From Anaerolineales bacterium (GTDB lineage: Bacteria > Chloroflexota > Anaerolineae > 4572-78 > J111), in assembly GCA_015075405.1 (NCBI GenBank), contig JABTUK010000004.1, forward strand, positions 806,001 through 870,000: a DNA stretch of 64,000 bases, read 5' to 3'. The position numbers and the translations under genes were made by a program. Positions 26,264-34,333 of this stretch are shown here, in pieces. Each line of letters starts with the position of its first letter. Position 1 is the stretch's first letter. The notes under the pieces were generated by a model. The model was given only the letters and a program-made list of their open reading frames with translations. It was not told where the DNA came from and searched no databases.

Positions 26264-28525
26264 CTACTTGGCCGCAGCGATGATATCTAATTCCACGCCC
26301 AACGCTTCTAATTTCTTGCCCATGTTTTCCAGAACCTGGCTGATGTGTTGCGGCTCAACCTGTTCACCGGCAATCAGTTTGTCAGCCAGCGTTCGCAGTT
26401 CTTTAACCAGCGTTTCATTGCCCGCTTCTATGCGAGAACCGGCCCGGCTAAGCGCCTGTTCCAGATGATTGGCCGCCGCTTGCAATTCATAACCCATTTC
26501 TTTTGAGTTATTATTAAGCCGGACTGTGACCGTTTGCTTGGCCGCAACCGAGGCGGTATCGGCTTGAGCAGGCATCTTGTCAATCGCCTGACCAAGCTGC
26601 TCCAACTCCTGGCCAATCTCGTTGATTGACTGTTGAGCGTTATCTGCGCCGGGATATTTGCCGGCAATCAAGCCGTCGGCCAGGTCCTGCAGCGCATCGT
26701 GAGAGGCAGCAGCGGGTTGCTTCATTTCAGTCTGCGCCTGCTCCAAATACCGCGTCGCCGCTCGAAGTTCGTAACCGGCCTCAGTCAGATTTTTTTGATC
26801 CAGGGCAGCAGTTGCCTTCAAGTAATGATGCTGGCCTAGAGCCTGATAGGCCCGCATGAAAGCCTGGTCCAGCCCCACAGTTGAAGTGACTTTGCCCTCG
26901 CGCACTTGTCGAGCCAGCTTTTCCAGGTTAGTCATGGCATTTTCCAGCCCGGTTCGAGTCTCACCTGTAGCCCGGCTCTTTTCCAATCGCAGAAAGCCGA
27001 CAGCTTTAAAGATTTCATCGGCCGCTGTGTTGGTATCTTTCCGCTCAAAAGCCGCCCGCGCCTGCCCCAGGTGGACAATCGGCCATTCCACCAGCGACGT
27101 CGACTCCGCTGCACTGATGCCGGCCCGGCGATAGGCGATATCGGTATCATAGGCTTTGTATAAGGCTGTATTAAACTCTTCCAACTTGGTCAGCTTGCCT
27201 TGCTCCACCTCGCCAGCCCGCTTCTCCAGATCACTCACGCTGGTTTGGAAAGCCGCTTGACCGGCTTTATCGGTCAGTTTGGTCCCTTCTTCCTTCATAA
27301 AGGTTGCAGCCTGACGCAGTTCCTGGGCTGCTTTAGGATAATCTTTGTCCACAAAGGCCTGGTGCGCCAGTTGGAGGTGTTCGCTCATTTTGTCAACCAC
27401 CGGAATAAAGGTGTGATCGTCAATAACCAACCAGGGCATATTGACCTGAACCAAAATTTCCCCACCAAGCCGCTCGATTTCCTGGTTGACTTGGGCCAGG
27501 GCCTGGGTTATCTCTTTGCTTTCCACCTGTCCACCGGCGATGAGCTTATCGGCCAGGGCATTCATATCTTTGACGTCAAAAGTTTTGACCTCTTCAATTT
27601 TGTAGCCAGCCTGGGTGAGCGCCTGTTCCAGATGATAGACGGCAGCCTTGAGTTCATAACCGGCCTCTTTGGTTTCATCTCTGGCGATGGCCTCTTCGGC
27701 CCGCAGGCGGTGGTGATAGGCCAGGGCATGTTCAGCCCGGCTGAAAGCCTGGTCGAGTTCGGCCTGGGCTAATTGGTTGCCCGCAGCCGCGTCGGCGGCC
27801 AGGACTTCCAACCGGTCTATCGCCGCCTGGAGGACAGCTTTAGCCGACTCCTTAGATGCAGCCGCTTCGATTTTCAAAAAAGCCAACGCCTTGTGGATTT
27901 CGGCTGCGGCAGTCGTGTTATCTTTGGTCTTGAAAGCTTCGGCAGCCTGGCGAAGGTGCATGGCCGGTTTCTCAACCAGGGGAGAAAGTTCCGCTGCGGT
28001 CAGATGAACCAAACGATGCTCAATATCTACCCGGTAGGCCTGGGCAAAGATTTTATCCAGTTCATCCACTGAGGTGATTTTCTCTTGCTCCACCTGGTCA
28101 GCCAGTTTGGTCAGCCCATCCGCTGCGACGGCGCGGGCCTCAACATCGGCGGGCGAGCCGGGGCCTTGTTCTTCCTGCTGCAAAAACTCCGCCCCCTGGC
28201 GTATTTCCTGGGCCGCGCCTGAGTTGTCTTTATTCATAAAATCCAGACGTGCCGTCATGAGATGCTGGCCCAACTGGTCAACAACCGGCAGCCATAACTC
28301 TCTTTCGGCGATAAGCCAGGCATCACCCGGCGAGATAGGAGATTCCTGGCCCGTTTTGGCCTGCACGGTAGAGGTGACTACTGCCGAACTGCCCAGCAGC
28401 AGCGATGAGGTTGTGCCTGGTCCGTGCCCGCCGGCAGCCAAAGCGTAACCGGTATTAACCAATGTGGCGGTGAGGAGGGCCGCCGTCAACCCGAGTTGTT
28501 TGTAGGATATTCTCTTGTCAGACAT
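26264..28525 (-). CDS. Secreted duplicated alpha-helical repeat protein (YfdX-like)
   Basis: A 753-residue exported protein with a signal peptide (about 1-31). It is almost wholly helical and built by duplication: a unit of about 300 residues occurs twice and part of it a third time. Each unit contains VVDQLGQHL-type, LVEKPAMHL-type and AGYELKAAVYHLEQAL-type helical hairpins, at about 80-310, 375-605 and 690-735. The periodic xxAAxEIxxAxxFL pattern recalls YfdX, a periplasmic helical family tied to acid and stress resistance; I regard that link as tentative. It has its own CTTAA-box promoter (28596-28663), shared in design with the HtrA group, which suggests an envelope chaperone-like or buffering role. 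Confidence 0.7.
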   Translation of the reverse strand: MSDKRISYKQLGLTAALLTATLVNTGYALAAGGHGPGTTSSLLLGSSAVVTSTVQAKTGQESPISPGDAWLIAERELWLPVVDQLGQHLMTARLDFMNKDNSGAAQEIRQGAEFLQQEEQGPGSPADVEARAVAADGLTKLADQVEQEKITSVDELDKIFAQAYRVDIEHRLVHLTAAELSPLVEKPAMHLRQAAEAFKTKDNTTAAAEIHKALAFLKIEAAASKESAKAVLQAAIDRLEVLAADAAAGNQLAQAELDQAFSRAEHALAYHHRLRAEEAIARDETKEAGYELKAAVYHLEQALTQAGYKIEEVKTFDVKDMNALADKLIAGGQVESKEITQALAQVNQEIERLGGEILVQVNMPWLVIDDHTFIPVVDKMSEHLQLAHQAFVDKDYPKAAQELRQAATFMKEEGTKLTDKAGQAAFQTSVSDLEKRAGEVEQGKLTKLEEFNTALYKAYDTDIAYRRAGISAAESTSLVEWPIVHLGQARAAFERKDTNTAADEIFKAVGFLRLEKSRATGETRTGLENAMTNLEKLARQVREGKVTSTVGLDQAFMRAYQALGQHHYLKATAALDQKNLTEAGYELRAATRYLEQAQTEMKQPAAASHDALQDLADGLIAGKYPGADNAQQSINEIGQELEQLGQAIDKMPAQADTASVAAKQTVTVRLNNNSKEMGYELQAAANHLEQALSRAGSRIEAGNETLVKELRTLADKLIAGEQVEPQHISQVLENMGKKLEALGVELDIIAAAK

Positions 28526-28595
28526 AGTTTTCTCCGTTCTTCCTCATTGAGCGCCGGAAGAATTGAGCGCACTAAGAATTTTTATCATTGGCTGT

Positions 28596-28663
28596 AGTAT
28601 ATCGCCAAAACAAGATCGTTGTCTTTAACCGGAACTAAAGATAAGCTTAAGGCGACTTTAAAT
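28596..28663 (-). promoter_or_regulatory. Four 11-bp response-regulator boxes and -10 element (helical-repeat gene)
   Basis: On the minus strand: ATTTAAAGTCG (28653-28663), CCTTAAGCTTA (28642-28652), TCTTTAGTTCC (28631-28641) and GGTTAAAGACA (28620-28630), then exactly 18 bp, then TATACT (28596-28601). The start codon is about 70 nt downstream. Confidence 0.78.
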
Positions 28664-28730
28664 GATTTTTTAGCAGCTACTCCAAACCTTACAGGTTTTC
28701 GCGCAGCGTACCTGCAAGGTCTGCACGAAG

Positions 28731-28751
28731 CAAGAAACAGCGTGTTTCTTG
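28731..28751. repeat. Perfect palindrome between divergent promoters
   Basis: CAAGAAACA and TGTTTCTTG are exact 9-bp arms around a 3-bp centre. An imperfect CCTTACAGGT / ACCTGCAAGGT pair lies just to the left. They sit between the two divergent box-array promoters. Confidence 0.5.
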
Positions 28752-28782
28752 GGGGTGGGCAGAAATAGGATATAGTTCCGAA

Positions 28783-28850
28783 GTTTAAACTTCCCTTAAG
28801 CTTCCCTTGAGCCGGCCTTAAAGACAGAGTAGCGCAGGGGATGTTACAAT
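28783..28850 (+). promoter_or_regulatory. Four 11-bp response-regulator boxes and -10 element (SnoaL-like gene)
   Basis: On the plus strand: GTTTAAACTTC (28783-28793), CCTTAAGCTTC (28794-28804), CCTTGAGCCGG (28805-28815) and CCTTAAAGACA (28816-28826), then exactly 18 bp, then TACAAT (28845-28850). It points toward the SnoaL-like gene at 28994. Confidence 0.78.
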
Positions 28851-28864
28851 TTTGAGGACAAAAT

Positions 28865-28964
28865 ACTCAGTAGATCCAAATTTCCTGTAGGGTGGCATCC
28901 CTATGCCGCCCGCTGACGCATAGGGATGCGCCAGCTACGGTAAAAAATTGGATCTACTGATACT
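28865..28964. repeat. ACTCAG/GGATCC palindromic element, copy 4, different core
   Basis: The ends ACTCAGTAGATCC and GGATCTACTGATACT match the other copies, but the core is GTAGGGTGGCATCCCTATGC with its inverse instead of CACGCCCACGTGC. It lies between the promoter and the gene it drives, so it is transcribed in the leader. Confidence 0.75.
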
Positions 28965-28993
28965 GTTTTATTGAGAAGCAGCGGAGGCTCATA

Positions 28994-29485
28994 ATGAATG
29001 AGGGCAATGAGGGATCAAAGAAAAAGGCAAACTCAAAATTAACAGTCGTTGAAGCCTTGTTGACGGCCTGGGAAACCGGCAATCTCAGCCAAACGGTCAG
29101 CTTGTTAACCGACGATTTTAAGGCGACTGGGGCAGCCCCGTATCCTTTAACCAGAGAGGACTTTGTGATGTTCCAGCGAGTTCATAACGAAGCCTTTCCT
29201 GATTGGACCTTTAATGTCAGCAACATCGAGGTGGAAGATGATAAAATTTATGTTACCTGTCGCATCAAGGCCACCCACACCGGCATCTATGATCTATCAA
29301 AATTGAGTTTGGTCTTTCAATCTATCCAGCCCACCGGCAAAAGTTGGCCCTGGTCGGTTGAGCGCATGACCTACACGGTAAAAAACGGCAAGGTCAGTAA
29401 TCTCAGGATTGATACCGTTTCAGACAACTGGATCAAGGGGATTGTAGACTGGCTGGGGATCAAACTGCCTATCTCAACCGTGTAA
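28994..29485 (+). CDS. SnoaL-like / NTF2-fold protein
   Basis: A 163-residue cone-shaped NTF2-like protein resembling SnoaL polyketide cyclases and the ester cyclase family. Features are the N-terminal helix pattern VVEALLTAWETGNL, DDFKATGAAPYPLTREDF, the EAFPDWTF motif and a final VSNLRIDTV strand. These folds bind small hydrophobic ligands, and catalysis cannot be assigned. GGAGG is 7 nt before the ATG. It is the first gene behind the third CTTAA-box promoter, with a repeat element in its leader. The two genes downstream on the same strand may be cotranscribed. Confidence 0.75.
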   Translation: MNEGNEGSKKKANSKLTVVEALLTAWETGNLSQTVSLLTDDFKATGAAPYPLTREDFVMFQRVHNEAFPDWTFNVSNIEVEDDKIYVTCRIKATHTGIYDLSKLSLVFQSIQPTGKSWPWSVERMTYTVKNGKVSNLRIDTVSDNWIKGIVDWLGIKLPISTV

Positions 29486-29512
29486 ATTTTGAGATAGTTC
29501 AAGGAACAAGCA

Positions 29513-29683
29513 ATGTACGCCACCAAAAACTGGTCCAAAAACTTGAAGAAAAATTGGAAAATTTGGCTCGTCTTACTATTGATGGTCTTGACTCTGGTCG
29601 CACGGGGGGCCGGGTCTGTCGCCCGATCAGGAGCACGGATCACCCCCTTGCCTCAGTCAACAGCAACAAGCAAAGCCAACTAA
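29513..29683 (+). CDS. 56-residue single-pass membrane peptide
   Basis: ATG at 29513 follows AAGGA by 7 nt and lies 27 bp after the SnoaL-like stop. The product has a basic N terminus (NWSKNLKKNWK), one hydrophobic helix of about 14 residues (IWLVLLLMVLTLVA) and a short basic and Thr/Ser tail, ending TAA at 29681-29683. Codon order and the ribosome binding site support a real gene, but no family is recognised. Its place between an NTF2-fold protein and a surface lipoprotein suggests a membrane tether or small stress peptide. Confidence 0.5.
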   Translation: MYATKNWSKNLKKNWKIWLVLLLMVLTLVARGAGSVARSGARITPLPQSTATSKAN

Positions 29684-29830
29684 GCCAATCCCTTTTTGGC
29701 AAAAGGCCAGCCGCCATCAATCATAACTTGGACCATGGGATTGCGTTTGATGTCTACTCCAAAAATCGGACAATAATTGAAGGTTTTCTCGCCTGCGTAG
29801 GTATACTTTTGTGTAATAGATGATGGCGAG

Positions 29831-31291
29831 ATGCTTATGAGAAACAAATCATGTCAGCAGTTCGTAGCCCGTTGTTGGCCGGCCCTATGCTTGACGGTTA
29901 TGCTTTTGGTCGCATGCTCCCCCACCGAGATGCCCACCGTCGCCCCTGTCGTGACCGGCTTGACCGCCACGCCAACCACGCCCGCCGCTGCCACCACCGT
30001 AGTTTTTGCGCCGGGAACCTCCCCGCCGCGTACCCCTACCCCAACCCGACTGACTGCCAGCCCTACCCCTACGCCCCAATCTGACTCTTTTACTAGTGAG
30101 GGAGATACGCTGCCGTCGCTCTCACCCCTGCCTTTGCCAACTTCCGGCACGCCTGCCGCCGTTTTTGTGGTCCCGTGTAGGGTAGGGTCTACCTCGCTTC
30201 CGCTGCGCAGCGGTCCCGGCCCCAATTACGATACTATCAAAACCCTAGCCGCGGGCACATCGCTTGTTGCCCTTAAATACACGGCCAGTGGGTCGTGGCT
30301 GCTGGTTGAAACAACCCAGCACGAGGCCGGTTGGGTGAATACAACGGCTGTTTCTTGCCGGGGAGATTTGTCGCGCCTACCCATTGCCCAGGGCGTTGGT
30401 GAAGCAGCGCCTCCTGCTTTTTCTCCAACAGCCGGGCCAACCCCAACCAGCCTACTCCGGCCCGCTGTCCCCACGCCAACGCCTACGGCAATAGCCAGTC
30501 CAACCCTGCCTGCTCCCTCTGGGGCCGCCTGGCGCGGTGAGTATTATGATAACCCTAACCTGGCCGGTCAGCCGGTTCTGGTCCGCGATGACCCGACGCT
30601 TGAGTTTACCTGGGGACCGAACAGCCCCGGCCCTAACGTACCTGCCGACAACTTCTCGGCGCGCTGGACCCGTCCTTTTGAGTTTGCCGAAGAGGGCGAC
30701 TATCGCTTTTGGGCTGACGTGGATGATGGAGTCAAGCTTTATCTGGATGGCTGGTTGATTATTGACGAGTGGAATACCAACCCCTACGTTCTCCACTCGG
30801 GCAGTTTTGCCGACATCAAGCCGGGGGTGCATACCCTTATGGTCGAATTTTTCGAGGCCGGGGGAGATGCTCACATCCGGGTCTGGTTCGAGAAGACCGT
30901 TGTTTCGGGGGATAAATGGGTGGGCGAATACTTTAACAACCCCGACTTTCGCAGTCCCCCGGTCCTGATTCGAGAGGATGATGACATTGATTTCGATTGG
31001 GATGACGACGAGCCGGCTCCGGGCATGCCCGATGATAACTTCTCGGTGCGCTGGCAAAGAACGGTGGCGCTGCCCGCCGGGGATTATAACTTTGAGGCCA
31101 CGATAGCAGAGGAAGATTGGGTTAAGGTATATCTGGATGATTGGCCGATTCTTGAGGAAGACTCCGACGACGGCGGCACCGCGACTGGCTCTTTTGACGA
31201 TGTAGGCGCGGGCATGCACACCATCAGGGTAGAGTATCGGGACTTTTCAGAGGAAGCCCGTATCGAAATAGATTGGGAACGAGACGATTGA
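29831..31291 (+). CDS. Lipoprotein with SH3b and two PA14 domains
   Basis: A 486-residue surface lipoprotein. The signal peptide ends in the lipobox LLVAC (Cys about 29). A long Thr/Pro/Ser linker is followed by a bacterial SH3 domain (about 112-178, LPLRSGPGPNYDTIK), another linker and two PA14 domains (about 232-350 and 358-486) with DDGVKLYLDGWLIIDEW and DDNFSVRWQR motifs. The second PA14 domain is unusually acidic (runs of Asp and Glu). Two ATG codons at 29831 and 29837 are possible starts; neither has a strong ribosome binding site. It is the third PA14/SH3b protein in the window and may belong to the CTTAA-box transcript. Confidence 0.82.
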   Translation: MLMRNKSCQQFVARCWPALCLTVMLLVACSPTEMPTVAPVVTGLTATPTTPAAATTVVFAPGTSPPRTPTPTRLTASPTPTPQSDSFTSEGDTLPSLSPLPLPTSGTPAAVFVVPCRVGSTSLPLRSGPGPNYDTIKTLAAGTSLVALKYTASGSWLLVETTQHEAGWVNTTAVSCRGDLSRLPIAQGVGEAAPPAFSPTAGPTPTSLLRPAVPTPTPTAIASPTLPAPSGAAWRGEYYDNPNLAGQPVLVRDDPTLEFTWGPNSPGPNVPADNFSARWTRPFEFAEEGDYRFWADVDDGVKLYLDGWLIIDEWNTNPYVLHSGSFADIKPGVHTLMVEFFEAGGDAHIRVWFEKTVVSGDKWVGEYFNNPDFRSPPVLIREDDDIDFDWDDDEPAPGMPDDNFSVRWQRTVALPAGDYNFEATIAEEDWVKVYLDDWPILEEDSDDGGTATGSFDDVGAGMHTIRVEYRDFSEEARIEIDWERDD

Positions 31292-31612
31292 TGAAGATGA
31301 AGAAATATTGATACTGTATGCCTTATTCCACCCTGACCAAGCTCACTAAAGCTACCAATCCCAGCAGGAACTTTGCTTCGTTCATATCACCTCAGGGTTA
31401 GCCCATTTTCAGACTGCCAGCATACTCATTTAGTGATACTCCGCAAAATTGGTTCAAAATTACCGAACCGATTTCCAAATTTGGAATTGCTGTTCAGCAA
31501 GCCCCCAGTTTGACTTAGATAATAAATTATTGTATTATGTGTCTCACTTTTTATATTATCGTCACAAGAGTGAGGTATTTCTAGCTGCCGGTTGACTAAT
31601 CCGCATTGTTAC
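31292..31612. other. Intergenic stretch without recognisable content
   Basis: This 321-bp stretch lies between the PA14 lipoprotein and the convergent PaaX-type gene. No gene, strong hairpin or member of the repeat families was seen. Its right half is AT-rich. Confidence 0.5.
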
Positions 31613-32458
31613 TCATTTTTCTGTCTCAACAATTTTGGTGATAAAGTCAGCGGTGTAAGGCTCTATCAGTTGGCGGTAATTGTCAAAGAGGTGTCGGGCG
31701 CTAAAGCCAATCCAATCGGGGGGAAGCAGCGCCGTAGGTAGGTGAGGATCTTTGCGAGGAAAAGGCTGGAAAGCGTTGGTCACTCGAAAGTGGTAAACAA
31801 AACACGCTTCAGGGGATGTTCGCAGTTCCTCCTTACTTTTAGCCAGGCAGGTCTCGTACTGGGGCTGGTAATGGGCCACAAACTGGCGATACTCGACTTC
31901 CAACTCCAGCAAATTCCAGCAGCGCTGCACCAATTCTTCAGTGGAAGATGTGCCCAGGTAACGACTGGAGAATAAATCTACATAATTTCGCACGCCTAAT
32001 TCGGCAAAGATGCCGTTCAATTCCGCCGTTCGGTCATGCGGTGAGACCCAAGTAGCCGGGGCCAGGCGACCGAACCCCAGCCAGGTAAGTTGTTGTCGCA
32101 GGCTATGGCGAAGCTTGCGTTTCTTTTCAGGTAATGAGTAGATGACCAAGTGCCATTGACCATCCCAATCGGCCAAGGGCACTTCAAAAATGCGCTGCTT
32201 GCCATGCTCTAATAGGGATTGTCCGCGCGGCGTCAGGGAGTAATAGCTGCGCCGGCCATTCTTACCCGCCTTTAGCCACCCTTTCCGCACCATTCGCGAT
32301 AGGGTAGAGCGGGTAGCCCGCTCACTAAGCTCCAGTAAGCTGGTCAGGTAGAGTAGATCAGTGGTCCAGATGGCGCCGCCACGTGGCATGATGTATTCAC
32401 CAAACAGGGTAAAAATGAGAAATTGGGTACTGGAAGGGCGTTCAATGGGCCTGATGAT
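31613..32458 (-). CDS. PaaX-family transcriptional repressor
   Basis: A PaaX-type regulator with a winged helix (LTSLLELSERATRSTLSRMVRKGWL) and a C-terminal domain (WHLVIYSLPEKKRKLRHSLRQQL, then a helical part). PaaX of Escherichia coli represses phenylacetate genes and is released by phenylacetyl-CoA. The conserved family N terminus (FLIFTLFGEY then PRGGAIWT) is encoded upstream of the first ATG (32389). No ATG, GTG or TTG exists in that extension. AGAGGAGG (32465-32472) lies 6 nt before ATC at 32458, so I place the start there, giving 281 residues. It is divergent from an acyl-CoA ligase-led cluster, so the inducer is probably an acyl- or aryl-CoA made by that cluster. Confidence 0.75.
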   Translation of the reverse strand: MIRPIERPSSTQFLIFTLFGEYIMPRGGAIWTTDLLYLTSLLELSERATRSTLSRMVRKGWLKAGKNGRRSYYSLTPRGQSLLEHGKQRIFEVPLADWDGQWHLVIYSLPEKKRKLRHSLRQQLTWLGFGRLAPATWVSPHDRTAELNGIFAELGVRNYVDLFSSRYLGTSSTEELVQRCWNLLELEVEYRQFVAHYQPQYETCLAKSKEELRTSPEACFVYHFRVTNAFQPFPRKDPHLPTALLPPDWIGFSARHLFDNYRQLIEPYTADFITKIVETEK

Positions 32459-32483
32459 GGTGGGCCTCCTCTGAAAACAGCGT

Positions 32484-32510
32484 TTTAACGTTCAAGCGTT
32501 GAACGTTAAA
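32484..32510. promoter_or_regulatory. Perfect 12-bp inverted repeat, candidate PaaX operator
   Basis: TTTAACGTTCAA and TTGAACGTTAAA flank GCG in the divergent region between the PaaX-type gene and the acyl-CoA synthetase. It overlaps the region just upstream of the repressor ribosome binding site, as expected for autoregulation. AACGTTCAACG-type units also occur as dispersed repeats, so repeat identity is an alternative. Confidence 0.45.
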
Positions 32511-32703
32511 TATTTTCATCATCACTGGTATGCCGTCAGGTTCGTGACGACTCCTTAGGAAATAGTGAATAGTTAACTGGCAACCGTGGATTGAACCACA
32601 ATTTTGCCACAAATTAAACGAATTTCCAATAAATAACGTATTGGCTGATTAGCAGATTTGATATTGCAGGCAACGGTGCGGAGGGCGCCAAGGGGGGCGA
32701 AAG

Positions 32704-34272
32704 ATGCGCTTGCACGATTTCCTGGACTATCAAGCCCGTGAGCGGGCCGAGGCCGATTTTGCTATCCAGGGCAATCGGCGCATAAGTTACGGTAAGGCGT
32801 TGGCAGAAACCCATCGCTGGGCCAATGCCTTGGTTAGCGCCGGGCTACAGCCTGGTGACCGGATTGCCATTCTTTCCAAGAACAGCATCGAATATATTCT
32901 CCTCTACCTGGCCGCCTCCAAGGCCGGCCTTGTCTCTGTCCCCCTCAACTACCGGCTGGCCCCGGCCGAGTGGCGCTATATCCTCAACGATGCCGGGGCA
33001 AAAATAGTTTTCGCTGCCGGCGAGTACCCTCAAGCCATAAACCCAATTCGCAACGAATTGACCACAGTGGAACGCTTTGTCGCTATTGACGGCCCCAACG
33101 CTGCCGGCTGGGAAGATTTTCAAGGCTGGATGGCCGGCCAGCCGACCACGCCTCCACCCTCTCTGGTCACTACCGACCACGATCTCTTCCAACTTTATAC
33201 CAGTGGCACCACCGGCCGCCCCAAAGGGGCCATGCTGACCCACCGGGCGGTGACCACCCATTTTATGCAAATGGGGCTGGCCCATGATATCCGGCCCGGC
33301 GAGCGGCTGTTGCTGGTCGCGCCGCTCTTTCATGTGGCCGGTTTAAATGCGGGCGCTTTCCCGTGCCTGGCTGTGGGGGGCTGTCTGTACATTCAGGCGG
33401 ACTTCAAGCCGGTCGAGGTCGTCCGGGCGCTCAGTGAGGAACATATTGCCATCGCCATTCTGGTCCCGGCGATGATCCAGGCTTGTCTCACCGGCGTACC
33501 CGATGTGGCCGAACGCCATTACCCCGACCTGCGCCTGATTCATTACGGCGCATCCCCCATTGCCGAACAAACTCTACGCCGAGCGATGGAAGTTTTCGGC
33601 TGCGAGTTCAGCCAGGGCTATGGCATGACCGAGATGAGTGCGGCCATCACTATCCTTTCCACAGCCGACCACCGGCGCGCCCTGGCCGAGAAACCGGAGC
33701 TGCTCCTGTCTGCGGGGCGGCCCATCCTGGGAACGGAAGTGCGCATTGTTGACTCCAACGATAACCCGCTGCCCCATGGAGTCGTCGGCGAAGTGATTGC
33801 CCGTGGGCCGCAGATGATGAAAGGTTACTGGAACCAGGACGAGGCCAGCGCAATGGCCCTACGCGGCGGCTGGATGCGCACCGGCGATGCCGGCATGCTG
33901 GATGATGAAGGGTATCTTTACATTCAGGACCGGATTAAAGACATGATCGTGTCTGGTGGAGAAAACGTCTATCCCCGTGTTGTGGAAGAGGTCTTATACC
34001 AGCATCCGGCTATTGCCGAAGCCGCCGTGATCGGCGTGCCGGATGAGCGCTGGGGAGAGACAGTCAAAGCCATTGTGGTGTTGCGGCAGGGAATGACAGC
34101 CACCGCCGAGGAGATCATGGAGTTCTGCCGGGGTAAAGTGGGCGGCTTCGAGCGGCCACGCTCGGTAGATTTCATCGAAGCGTTACCGCGCACGCCCAGC
34201 GGCAAAGTGCTCAAGCGCGTGCTGCGCGAGCCTTACTGGGCGGGCCAACAGCGGCGGGTGGCTGGAGTATAA
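32704..34272 (+). CDS. Acyl-CoA synthetase (AMP-forming) 1
   Basis: A 522-residue ligase of the ANL superfamily that activates a carboxylic acid to its CoA thioester through an acyl-AMP. The P-loop is LYTSGTTGRPKGAML (about 163-177). The A5/A8 motifs appear as QGYGMTE and RTGDAGMLDDEGYLYIQDRIKDMI, and the catalytic Lys is in PSGKVLKR near the end. It is the first gene of the PaaX-controlled cluster; its GGGGGG ribosome binding site is 6-7 nt upstream. The chain or ring type of the acid is not clear; a medium or aryl acid would fit PaaX and the Liv-type importer. Confidence 0.9.
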   Translation: MRLHDFLDYQARERAEADFAIQGNRRISYGKALAETHRWANALVSAGLQPGDRIAILSKNSIEYILLYLAASKAGLVSVPLNYRLAPAEWRYILNDAGAKIVFAAGEYPQAINPIRNELTTVERFVAIDGPNAAGWEDFQGWMAGQPTTPPPSLVTTDHDLFQLYTSGTTGRPKGAMLTHRAVTTHFMQMGLAHDIRPGERLLLVAPLFHVAGLNAGAFPCLAVGGCLYIQADFKPVEVVRALSEEHIAIAILVPAMIQACLTGVPDVAERHYPDLRLIHYGASPIAEQTLRRAMEVFGCEFSQGYGMTEMSAAITILSTADHRRALAEKPELLLSAGRPILGTEVRIVDSNDNPLPHGVVGEVIARGPQMMKGYWNQDEASAMALRGGWMRTGDAGMLDDEGYLYIQDRIKDMIVSGGENVYPRVVEEVLYQHPAIAEAAVIGVPDERWGETVKAIVVLRQGMTATAEEIMEFCRGKVGGFERPRSVDFIEALPRTPSGKVLKRVLREPYWAGQQRRVAGV

Positions 34273-34333
34273 AAAAATTGTGAATTGTCAATTGTGAATT
34301 TTCATTCACCCTTCACCATTAATCGAGGTTATT

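Noticed and set aside
29684..29830. Separate promoter for the PA14 lipoprotein (TTGAAG...TATACT)
   Set aside because: The spacing is 19 bp and the -35 match is poor, so I could not support it over readthrough from the upstream genes.
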